Shown here: positions 33,226-42,541 of the stretch, piece by piece
How positions within the stretch are numbered: the stretch's first letter is position 1
How the letters are laid out: each line of letters begins with the position of its first letter
Source: Zarea fungicola
Lineage: Eukaryota; Ascomycota; Sordariomycetes; Hypocreales; Cordycipitaceae
Length of the DNA: 64,000 nt
Assembly: GCA_900169235.1 (NCBI GenBank)
Contig: FWCC01000051.1
Span: 62,001 to 126,000, forward strand
Reading direction: 5' to 3'
Translations under genes and position numbers: made by a program
Notes under the pieces: model-generated
Seen by the model: the letters and a program-made list of their open reading frames with translations, nothing else
Database searches by the model: none
What the model was told of the DNA's origin: nothing

Positions 33226-34758
33226 ATGTCTCATGCACACTTGCTACACCAGAAGTGTCATCCGCACAAACGGTCAAGCGCCAAACATTTCTGCATCATT
33301 GCATTAATGCGACGACGTCTGCATCTCATCGCCTGGGCTCGGCTGACAAAGGACTGCTTTGTAATCTTTGCGCTGTATTTCCTTTGTATTTTCTTCGGGG
33401 TTGCTTCTCGTCACTGTCGCTTTTGCTTCACAACGTTTGGCCAGCTCGCGCTAACGACTCTTGTAGACAGGACTAAACATCGATCTGGGGATCACGGCGA
33501 TGCGGAGAGAGAATACCGCCGCAGACGCCGACATTCGCATGGGCATCATCGTGATGACAACCGGCAAGAGGGCGTCGATGGACACTCAAAACGCCGCCCA
33601 TCTGACAGCCATCACAGTCATCGGCACCGTTCGGACAGCACTCGGACCCCGGAAGGGGGCATGTCACCTCGCTCACCGAAACGCCATGATAGTGGCTTTG
33701 CGAATGGTAGCCCCCCGCCGAGGAAGCACAGAACTCACGACGAGCAGTTGGATCATGAACGTCGCAAGTCAGAACATCACGCTCGTCGGCGAGACCGCGA
33801 GAGAGAGCCACAGCAGGCGCGTGAGAGGCCCAGAGATATGGAACGTGACAAGGAACGGGACCAAGAGCGGGAGAAACGGCGACGTACGGAACGCGAAGCC
33901 AGAGACCGCACAGAAAAGGACCGCGCAGACAGGGAGCGTGCAGATAGGGAGCGTGCAGATAGGGAGCGTGCAGACAGGGAGCGCGCAGACAGGGAGCGCG
34001 AAGATCGAGAACGAGAAGCAGCGCGGCCAAGAGAAGACAAGCATCGCACCGCACGCCGTCGATCACGGCACCGGGAATCAGTTAGCCACGAGCCAGCAAG
34101 CAATGCCGAGAAAAGCCTGCCCGACGGCGAGCAGGATCGCCATAGAAGCCACCACCATAGATCTCGCCGACACAGCCACTCCAGCCAACACAAGCCAGAA
34201 GGGCTTTCACGACACCGTGCAGCATCCACGCACGCGGCGGAGCCAACACCACCAGCTTCGATAAAGGGCTCCGGGAGTGACGACCGCACGCCAAAGGGAT
34301 CTGATGTGGATTCTCGATCTCACGGGGGTGAAGATGAGGCCCGCCGCCGCCGCCGCCGCCGCCGTGGGGTAGAGGGCTCGGTGAAGAGCGAAGGTTCCCG
34401 GACGGAGCCTTCTAAGAGAGATCACCCCCGGGAACACGACAGGCCAGATGACCGGGAGCATGGCAAGGAACGTGTCAGGGAACGTGTCAGAGAACACGAC
34501 AAGAAGCATGAAAAAGAACACGACAAGGAACGCCACAGGGAGCATTCCAGAAAGGAGTCTTCGCGTAGAGACTCGAAAACGCCTGTGGATGGGGATACGA
34601 AAAGGGAATCGTCACGTCGCGACTCAAAGTCGACTGCTGATGAGGATGCACGGAGAAACTCTCGACGACAGGTGCGTCAAAAGCAAACAGAAGACGTCAA
34701 GAAGCCCAGCGGCCTGAAAGGCGTGTTCAAGAAGTTGTTTTCCAAGAACGAAAAATAG
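33226..34758 (+). CDS. Arg/Asp/Glu/His-rich low-complexity protein
   Basis: The frame is open to 34758. From about 33467 onward it codes for an extremely charged protein: RRRRRHSHGHHRDDNR, mixed RE/RD dipeptides, an RADRE array, an eight-arginine run at 34338-34365 and SRRDSK repeats. It ends in a short amphipathic basic helix (GLKGVFKKLFSKNEK). The composition resembles nuclear speckle or RNA-binding RS/RE-like proteins. The N-terminus is uncertain. In-frame ATGs exist at 33226 and 33307, but the text between them and 33466 codes for an unlikely Cys/Phe-rich stretch. A branch point plus acceptor (gctaacgactcttgtag) ends at 33466, so the true gene may begin in an upstream exon that I could not place. 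It follows the giant acidic protein by only about 200-440 bases. Confidence 0.65.
   Translation: MSHAHLLHQKCHPHKRSSAKHFCIIALMRRRLHLIAWARLTKDCFVIFALYFLCIFFGVASRHCRFCFTTFGQLALTTLVDRTKHRSGDHGDAEREYRRRRRHSHGHHRDDNRQEGVDGHSKRRPSDSHHSHRHRSDSTRTPEGGMSPRSPKRHDSGFANGSPPPRKHRTHDEQLDHERRKSEHHARRRDREREPQQARERPRDMERDKERDQEREKRRRTEREARDRTEKDRADRERADRERADRERADRERADREREDREREAARPREDKHRTARRRSRHRESVSHEPASNAEKSLPDGEQDRHRSHHHRSRRHSHSSQHKPEGLSRHRAASTHAAEPTPPASIKGSGSDDRTPKGSDVDSRSHGGEDEARRRRRRRRGVEGSVKSEGSRTEPSKRDHPREHDRPDDREHGKERVRERVREHDKKHEKEHDKERHREHSRKESSRRDSKTPVDGDTKRESSRRDSKSTADEDARRNSRRQVRQKQTEDVKKPSGLKGVFKKLFSKNEK
33919..34014 (+). repeat. 15-bp tandem array coding for DRERA repeats
   Basis: Six near-identical 15-base units of the form GACAGGGAGCGTGCA, in frame, give successive DRERA pentapeptides. 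Confidence 0.9.
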
Positions 34759-35430
34759 ACTGTATGAGGGCATGAAGCGATGGAATTATGTGTATAATGA
34801 CCTTATGATTCTCATTTATGTTTTTTTTGAGGGTTTTCACCAGACGATGGAGTCTGGTATTGGTTTGGCTTGGACGATTGGATAGATTGGTTTGCTTTGG
34901 GAGTTACACACAGAACTGCTGGAGCAGGCACAGCGGGATATATGGGCATTTTTCTTTTGTTGATTCGTTACGTTTCTTTTGTGCGCATGAGCGTTGAAAT
35001 TAATTTCATTTGAATCTCATTTTGAATCTCATTAAATCTATTCTGATTTATGGAGTAATTTGTGCTCACGGCACCTCGACCGTAGATACTTTTACTTTTC
35101 TGTGGTAAGAATAGCAATATTCCCTGCAAAACCCGGATTGCCTATTTGGGACCTCACGTGACTCATACTAATTATCCGTCAACGTATCTGTCGGAGAATG
35201 GTTGATCCGAGGAGCCCTAATTCTCAGCCCGGCCTGACCCCACCAAAAAAATATGGGCAACCCACCAAGCTGTGGTCAGTTTTGTGAAGCGAAGCGTAAA
35301 AAAAAGTTCCCACTCTCTCCAACCACATCGAATCAAGACACCATAGGCGCAGGATTTGACCTCTTTGCGATCTTTACGACAACAAACAAAAATTCTCTAA
35401 TTTTTCACAACCCTCTCAACAACCGTCGAA
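34759..35430. other. Intergenic 0.7 kb before eL22
   Basis: The 3' flank of the basic repeat protein and the promoter of the ribosomal protein gene, with AT-rich stretches near 34,990-35,060. The leader just upstream of 35431 is C/A/T-rich, as usual for ribosomal protein genes. Confidence 0.5.
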
Positions 35431-36010
35431 ATGGCTCCCGTTACCGTATGTACATGATGTCACAACCGCTTTGCTGCAGGCGAGGGGTGTCAATCCGTCA
35501 TGGATGCATCTCTCTGCCAAGCGAGGAAGAAATTTCACGATGAAAAACAAAATGCAGTAGGCTAAGATATCATGGTAATATAGAAGAAGACTGGCAAGGC
35601 TGCTAAGCAGACCAAGAAGGTACGTTGTCTCTCGACTTGCTTCAATCGCAACTCATCGCCCATTATGCTAACAATGCTGCTTGCAGTACATCATCAACGC
35701 CACCCAGCCCGCCGCCGACAAGATTTTCGACGTCTCCGCCTTTGAGAAGTTCCTCCAGGAGCGCATCAAGGTCGAGGGCCGCACCAACAACCTCGGCGAC
35801 GACGTTGTTGTCCAGCAGCAGGGCGAGGGCAAGATTGAGATCATTGCCCACAACGAGCTCTCTGGCCGCTACCTCAAGTACCTGACCAAGAAGTTCCTCA
35901 AGAAGCAGCAGCTCCGTGACTGGCTCCGCGTCGTCTCCACCTCCAAGGGCGTCTACGAGCTCAAGTTCTTCAACGTTGTCAACGACGAGGCTGACGAGGA
36001 CGACGAGTAA
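35431..36010 (+). CDS. RPL22: 60S ribosomal protein eL22
   Basis: Three exons, 35431-35445, 35584-35619 and 35687-36010, encode 124 residues. The first exon holds only MAPVT and the second only KKTGKAAKQTKK; the third carries the conserved body (KFLQERIKVEGRTNNLGD, SGRYLKYLTKKFLKK, LRDWLRVVS) and an acidic tail. The two tiny 5' exons separated by short introns are typical of fungal ribosomal protein genes. The product binds 25S rRNA in the large subunit. All junctions are GT-AG and keep the frame. Confidence 0.97.
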
Positions 36011-36378
36011 GCGCAATTTCTTGACTGAAAATTGTTGCTCTTTGGGTTATGAGAGAATTTTGGGCATATGAAGACATGAGAATGATACCCGGCATGGAGA
36101 CGCCTTGTGTTTACGTTGTGTATGGCTCGTAGAAGGACTGGCACTTTACGGAAAAAGGGCAATATAGTCTCTGTTTAGGAGGACGTTTTCTAACAATGAA
36201 TGTACCCACCCGAATCTCTTGATTCAATTTATGGTCCTATGCAAATGTGATTTACTTTCGTGTCTAGTAGTAAAGCTTTTGGTATCTGTTCTATCGGCCG
36301 TTACACCGCTTCGGCAAGTTCTAGTATATTTTACTCAAGGAGCACAAAAAACAAGCACACGTTGCTACACGAGTGCAA
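36011..36378. other. Convergent intergenic space between eL22 and the carrier
   Basis: 368 bases of 3' flanks. No gene features seen. Confidence 0.5.
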
Positions 36379-37456
36379 TCAAGGCAGCGTCCGCATCAAA
36401 CCCTCAAAAACAACCAACGCCATGGCATTCGCCGGAAACGCCCTCAAGAAGCACGGCAGAAAGCCTCTCCAGTACCCCTTCCATCCAGCCTCCCGATACA
36501 CGTCCACGGCAGCCTCCCGCCACCGGTGGTACTTTCTTGTGCCGTCCCCCAGCCCGCCGCCCAGCGGATCCGTCATTATGCGCTGCTTGACGAGGTCGAC
36601 GGGGTAGCAGGTGAGCCAAAAGACCTGCGCCGAGAGCCCGCCCGCCCAAAAGTTGATGGCAGGGTTGCTGAGGGACGTGTGCTGGTGCATGAGGCGCGAG
36701 AAGAGGTCGTACGAGGACCACCAGAAGAAGAAGAAGCCGCGGAAGAGGAGCGTGGCGGAGAGGCCGTGGTAGACGCCGCGGACGCCGTGGTGGCGGTGGA
36801 TCTTGCGCACGCAGTCAATGGGGCCCGAGTAGAGGCGCTCGGCCTTGGCGGCGGCGTACTGGATCTGGAGGCGCGCCTTGATGTGCTCGACGGGCGCGGC
36901 GATGAAGGAGACGGTCGCGCCGGCGAGGATGCCCGCGAGGCCGTGGCCAAACGAGGGAAGGGCCGTTTGTGGTGAAGAGGAGGAGGAAGAAGCCGCTGTC
37001 ACCGCTGCCTTGCTTCTGGGGAGGAGAGAGCCGGGCGCCCAGGTGTCGACGCCAAAGACGTGCTGGGCCATGAGACGCCGGTACACGCTGAGCGAGCCGA
37101 GCATGACCGAGTCCATAAACATCCAGCCAACGAGGGGCGGGGTTGCACCCTTGTACAGGCCACGGACGCCCTCGAGGCGAATGGTCTGCATGACGCACTC
37201 AAGAGGTCCCTGGAAGCGCGACGAGCTCTGCAGCCGGACCTTGACTGTGTCGAAGGGATGTCCAACTGTATGAAGCCTGGTTAGCATTGGACTGATATAA
37301 GAGGCAAGTGAGTGAATGCTTGCCTGCGAGCTTGGCAATACCACTGCCTACGCCGCCGACGAAACCTTTGTAGTCATGGCTTGACGACGACGGTTTCGCG
37401 ACAGCGACAGGCGCAGGACCGGCGGCGCGGTCCTCTGCGTTGGCTGCAGTCGCCAT
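36379..37456 (-). CDS. Mitochondrial carrier (SLC25) family transporter
   Basis: Two exons, 37456-37324 and 37265-36379, encode 339 residues. The three carrier repeats each show the signature: GHPFDTVKVRLQ, APVEHIKARLQ and YPVDLVKQRIM. The first is completed only by splicing (AKLA + VGHPF). This splice needs a GC donor (GCAAGC) instead of GT; the branch point GCTAAC and the acceptor ATACAG are normal. The sequence is closest in style to the carnitine/acylcarnitine and Ymc-type branch, but I cannot fix the substrate. It should lie in the inner mitochondrial membrane with six helices. A serine/alanine-rich insert (AASSSSSSPQ) lengthens the matrix or intermembrane loop after the second helix. 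Confidence 0.93.
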
Positions 37457-38194
37457 TGGGCAGACTGTTCCGAAAAAATGAAAAACAAAAGAGGCAAATC
37501 AATAAAGATACAATTAATCAAAACATGAAATACAAATGCGCACTTCTGAGGCTGTTTTGAAGCGTCGGGTATTTTTACAGTGTCTTGCAGATGTCAGATT
37601 GGCAGTCGGTATATTTTTCTGGTCCGATGCCGCAACGCACTGGCGCCAGCGTGTTAGTTCAGTGCTGGCCGCTCGCTTACATGCCGGAACTTGTGGCTGA
37701 ATTCACTGTCAGCGTGTAAACCAACCAGGTCTTGTAAATGTAATTTTTCCATCTTAATTGCCAGCTTTATTTAATTCTCTGTACGATATATATGTGAAGA
37801 TTCTAGTGGCGGTGTTACCATGCGGCCAACTTCACATGCAAGTTAATGAACCAATTGGCGTATGCTCGTGCGAATGAATCCAGTCTCGTATTCCCCCGAA
37901 ATACTCATAATACTCTGAGAATGGACTGTACTATAGCTACGATAGATTTCTTTTAATGTGGCTGTCTGTTCAAATCTAACAGTTTCAAGTCGCCCATGTA
38001 TCTTGACAATAGAAAACTTGGATTCATCCTAAGAGATAGCAACCAGCACTAACTACTTCCTCCAGCAATTCCAGCAATTCGAGGGCGAATATGGTAAGGA
38101 CAGTCCAATCTATTTCGCGAGTCTTCCAATGGCACACGATCTAAGCACAGAACCATGGCCACGGATCAGGCCAAAAAAAAAGTGAGATGCGAAT
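37457..38194. other. Intergenic 0.7 kb
   Basis: Promoter of the carrier gene and 3' flank of the cysteine-rich protein gene. AT-rich, and no further gene is visible. Confidence 0.5.
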
Positions 38195-38801
38195 TTAGGC
38201 GCACTTGGCCTTCTATATCAAACACCAAAGTTAGACAAACTACTGTACGGAGTAATGGAATTACTTACGCAAACAGCGAGGCACTTGGTCTGCTCAAGAG
38301 CAAGAACGGTCGAGTTGCAGGCGACATCGCACTGGAAAACACTCAAATTAGCAATGCCCCAATGCTTGAGCTAGCAAGACTCCTCAACTTACAGCGCCGT
38401 TGCAAATGCTCTGGCCGATGCTGCGCTCATCCACCTCAATGTCGCGAACCTTGAGGGGCTATATTTGTAATGGTTAGTCAGTTCAAATGTACTTGGATAT
38501 GAACATGAAACAGAAGGCTATGGCAAAGACATACACCGAGATCGCAAGCCTTCTCGCAAGCCTTCTTGGCAATACCGCCAGTGCCAATGTCCTAAAAAAA
38601 GGTTAGCTTCCTGCCCAATGGTTTGGTTGGTTATATATAACTCACGCAAAGGGCCTTGCAAGCAGTCTGGCAGGCAGAGAGAGCCTCGCCTGTGAGAGTA
38701 CCGCAGGTACGTCTCATGATGCTAGTAGCCTCGACAGCAGGCTGAGGCATGGCGGCGGCAACGGTGGCCAGGATGGTAACAATGGTGAGTGAGAACTGCA
38801 T
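38195..38801 (-). CDS. Secreted 12-cysteine protein with duplicated CX3C helical module
   Basis: Five exons on the minus strand, 38801-38646, 38591-38535, 38458-38393, 38331-38269 and 38212-38195, give 119 residues. All four introns are 53-76 bp with good donors (GTGAGT, GTATGT, GTAAGT, GTAAGT) and AG acceptors, and every junction keeps phase 0. A signal peptide (MQFSLTIVTILATVAAA) is followed by a short pro-like region ending MRR, a possible Kex2 site. The mature part has cysteines at 33, 44, 48, 52, 64 and 68, then 90, 94, 98, 110, 114 and 118. Thus C-X3-C-X3-C-X11-C-X3-C occurs twice with an exact offset of 46 residues. CX3C pairs place cysteines on one face of a helix, as in alpha-hairpinin-type peptides. 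No family is recognised. No long open frame covers it, so a simple ORF search would miss it. Confidence 0.85.
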
Positions 38802-38982
38802 GTTGATTGATTGATTTATAAAAGGCGATCTACGCTTTGAAATTGTAAAAGATGTTGGAAAGAGTAGTCAATACTCGGAAAGAAGTGAATCGAAAAGAAG
38901 AGTGTTGAAGAGCTGGAAGGCTGTTGAAGTTGTTGTTGTTGTTGATGATATTTCTTTCCCTTGAAGGCGAGGAGAACTCAGT

Positions 38983-38991
38983 CTTTATATA
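38983..38991 (-). promoter_or_regulatory. TATA box of the 12-Cys secreted protein gene
   Basis: TATATAAAG reads on the minus strand 182 bases before the ATG at 38801. The leader between them is rich in AAC/GTT repeats (tgttgttgttgttgatg on the plus strand). Confidence 0.6.
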
Positions 38992-41254
38992 CACTTTTCA
39001 CGATGCCTTCCATCTACCCTTGCTAGCTTTACTCTGGTGAAGTCTAGAGTACCGAGAATGCCAGAGACTGCATATTGGTTCCTCTGCTCGGCTTGACCGA
39101 AGCGCATGTTGCGCATGTCCGATGCCATGTCAGCCTTACAGATTATGCCATGAAGGGGAAATAAGAATGGATTATGATATGAAACCATTCTATTAGCGGG
39201 GTTCGTTGGAATTCTTCTCTTTTTAGATCAATCAGCCTGGCTGCTACATGTGGCTTTGCGGAACTGCCGATTCCCTTAAACGGCGAATTACCACCAGCAG
39301 CGATGTCCCGAAGCCGTTGGTATAATGTACGCAAGCACCGGTAACCTCTAGCAATAAATCTGTATTTTCTTATACAGGAATCGCGCGATAAGCTAATGGC
39401 TTGAGAGTTGAGTCTATAGTATGCATTCATAATCTGTCTATTTCTATACCTATAAAAATGGGTAAAGAGTAGAAAGCATTCATCTGCAAGTGCAATTTAC
39501 GTCCGTATCATATCCTATTGATGGTAGTGATGATTCAGCCATGTGTTGGAGTCGCGGTGGCAGTCTTACAACTGCTGTGTTGCGAAGCTCGAGCTGATAC
39601 AGTCCCGTTTAGATCCACTGTCTACAACTTTCTACATAGAAAGCCTGGATTCACGGGTCAAATATATCGGTTGCCCAACTCGGCAGTTTTCGCGACGCTA
39701 CCCCAGTCGGCACTGAAACTCGCCCACTACGTAACTTTTCTGCAGTGTCCCTGGAGTATTCACGTGAATTCAATAGGCAACTGCTATTTTCAGCGGCATT
39801 ATTATTGCCGGAAGAAGATGTCGTGAGAAATTGGCGCGTCTTGTCCCGAGCCACTCCATGGGTACGGCTGGGGATTTATCCGAGCGTGTCTCAAACCTAC
39901 CCATGGGGCGCAAATGTAAATAAATTCAATTGAATTTTGTTAATACTCAATGATCATCTTCCATTAAGCAACTCAAATAATAAGGTTACAAAAACGTCTA
40001 GTGCTTACTTGGCGTGTCAGTTTCAATCTGAAACGTGTTAGATGGCATCTGCAGTGCGGGTCAGGACAATGGTTGCTGACCGAGACACAGTACAGCTTGA
40101 ACCATTACTCGTTGTTGGGCAGATCAATGTATGCTAAGGCCTGCCCTATGATATCCATCATGCGATATTCTTAGAACAGACGACCTGTGGCCTGTTTTGT
40201 TGCTCCATGCCGTGGTGGAGCAGAATGTATTCTTGTAGGCTGTAAGTAGAATGAATCTTCACAGAAAAAGAACTAGCTCGCACCTCTTCTCTGCGCCACC
40301 CTTAGCAGTGCCGACATTGCCGTCCGTGGCATCAACATCGCTCCCCTGTAGATTACTGCTTGTGTCAAGATTTGTTTTTGTAGCATGTGTAGCATTTCGT
40401 CTGGTGCAAGATTTGAAACAATAACCGGCATTGCCGAAGTCTTATTATAGGCTCTCTTGCCAATACGAGGACAATCTTATAGTTAGCCGACGAGCTTCTG
40501 TCTGCCTGACGTGTCTTTAAATAGTTACTGCATACATTCCAAGTCCAGTAATCAATGCAAGTGGCACCACCATCTCTTTGAGCAGAGGTTTGGCGCTATA
40601 ATAGCTAGTCGTTCGGCAGGTGCCGTAGATATCGGATGACAGCCATGGTGTGGTGGGTTGCATTAGTTACGGCGAACATCGCAGCCCCGTCCGCTAATAC
40701 GCGGATCCTCCCCGACAAGCACCACCCGCAACTGAATGTCACCGAAATCTGGATCGTGCAAGTTCCGATGGCTACCAATAGATGACTGGCGGCCTGCTGC
40801 GGGCAATTTAGCCAACAGTCCTAATCACTCTCGACTCGGCGGCCCTACTAAACCCTACTGCGTGGCGTTAGGTGCTCTGTTGTTCATGCCCTCAAATAAA
40901 AATACTACTTTAGCCCAAGTAGAACCTTTGAAATCTTAGGTTATTGTGGTCGGACCTGTTTGGTAGGGAATTGACGCTTTGATGCAGTTTGCCGAGCAGT
41001 CTTCATGCGTCGCATTGCGGATTGGCGCTCCCTTCCTTATTTAGCCAGTGGCGTTTCTGGGGCTCTGACACGCTTTGCAATGCCTGTCATACATCGTCAA
41101 TGCACAGCACAAAACGACGTGCCGCTTACCCGGGCCCCTGGCTTTCACGGTCCAAGTTGCTTTGCTGGAGGCATGATACATGTTGCGTTTTGCAACAACC
41201 TATAAGATGACAGAATTAGGCAAGTGGTAAACAGGGCTACGTACCCCTGGTAGC
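38992..41254. other. AT-rich gene-poor stretch, 2.3 kb
   Basis: No supported gene. A plus-strand frame at 39518-39826 begins with a hydrophobic run but has no domain and an irregular composition. On the minus strand between about 40,425 and 40,270 a 51-codon ATG frame (MPVIVSNLAPDEMLHMLQ...) and an overlapping polar frame look protein-like and may be the remains of a broken gene. Confidence 0.45.
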
Positions 41255-41262
41255 TATATAAG
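41255..41262 (+). promoter_or_regulatory. TATA box of the four-TM protein gene
   Basis: TATATAAG lies 102 bases before the ATG at 41357. Two earlier ATGs (41290, a three-codon uORF, and 41305, a 76-codon frame overlapping the start) would lie in the leader if transcription starts near 41285, so the start could be lower or translation could be restrained. Confidence 0.5.
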
Positions 41263-41356
41263 AGCCGGATGATCCAAGAAGTAGTATTTATGCTGGCCTG
41301 AGATATGCACAAATTTAATCCACCATCTATTCAATTGGAAGCTCATCTCGCCCAAG

Positions 41357-41950
41357 ATGACACGCCCCGGAGTTCTCTTCTCATTGACAGTAGCACAAGG
41401 AGTATACGCCTGTGTTTCCTTAGGGCTTTTCAGCTATGGTACGCTTACATCACTCTAACAATTGGCTGCCGTGAAGAAAAATCTATAGAATGGCTCACTG
41501 ACTGGACTTGCAAGGTCTTCATGAATCTTCCATGAACGGCCACATGCCAGAAGCGTTCATTGCCGGACTTGTAGCTTCATCGCTCTCTGCCATTGCTCTA
41601 TGCTACAAAGCTGTCACCTGGAAGAGCATATCAACAGGTACGCCAGCTCTCATCTTTAATAGAATTAACCACGCCAACTTTTACTAGGAGTCAAGTTGCA
41701 CTTGGTATTCGCAACTGATGCCTTTCACTGTTTGGTCCACATGGCAACGTTTGTGTGGCTCGTTGTCTTAGTCACGCAGCCTAATGAATGCGAAACCATG
41801 GGATGCAGTGTGGCCAAGGCAGGTGCGGCCATCAAAAGTTTTGAGTATGCTCTCTGGGCAGCGACAGCCACTCTACGCGGTATCGAAATATCCAAGGAAA
41901 GGAAGGCGGCTAGACCATTTGGCGGAGAGAAACTCAGAATATCCGAGTGA
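41357..41950 (+). CDS. Four-TM membrane protein, MARVEL-like
   Basis: Three exons, 41357-41438, 41515-41637 and 41688-41950, encode 155 residues. The introns (76 and 50 bp) are GTACGC...GCAAG and GTACGC...ACTAG. The first splice removes in-frame stops before exon 2. Splicing yields four evenly spaced hydrophobic helices: GVLFSLTVAQGVYACVSLGLF (about 5-25), EAFIAGLVASSLSAIALCYKAV (about 38-60), HLVFATDAFHCLVHMATFVWLVV (about 73-98) and SFEYALWAATATLRGIE (about 116-138). A CETMGC loop lies before helix 4 and a short charged cytosolic tail follows. This layout matches fungal MARVEL-domain proteins, which sit in the plasma membrane or eisosome-like domains. The assignment to MARVEL is by topology and style, not by a diagnostic motif. 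Confidence 0.7.
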
Positions 41951-42541
41951 ACATCATCATGTGAAGATTCGGTTCAGTCCTGTGGTACTCTACCGCCTCA
42001 TATTGCACCAAAGATTGGATTTGGACTTGAGTGTGTTAAGCCGCGAATTTAGCTGCTCCTCCACGGGATTTTGGTCGCCTGCTCGCAGAGGTGGATGCTA
42101 TAACCTGTCCGACAATGGCACTCCTCTCGTTTCAACAATGCGCTAGGCAAGCCGCAAGTCGGCTGATAGAGAGTCCCATTTCAGTAACGGAAGATCTGTT
42201 AGCGTTCATCAAATTGCTAGTCAGTACTTGAGAAAGGCTGTTGAACTCACGTTCTTCATGAACCTAAGAGGATACGGAGCGAAGGAGCCAAGTATACGAA
42301 TGGCAGACATGAAAAAGATCGGGATGCATGACTATTTTATTGGTCAATGAGGAATGAATAGTCCATAGCTTGTATTTTGGCAGACACGCATGTCAAGGGA
42401 GCTATGAGTAACCGTTATAAAGCTTTGGTTACCTACCCAATCTTAATTCGACATGTGATATGAAACGACTAGCCATCAACATTAATCAGAAATTGACATA
42501 GAGACTATCTTTAACATTTTTATCAATAAACTTTTGGATGA
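41951..42541. other. Intergenic 0.6 kb
   Basis: 3' flanks of two convergent genes. No gene features seen. Confidence 0.5.

Noticed and set aside
39518..39826. Plus-strand frame starting with a hydrophobic segment, possible secreted protein
   Set aside because: The later text is irregular, with no cysteine pattern or splice signals, and no TATA box at a suitable distance.
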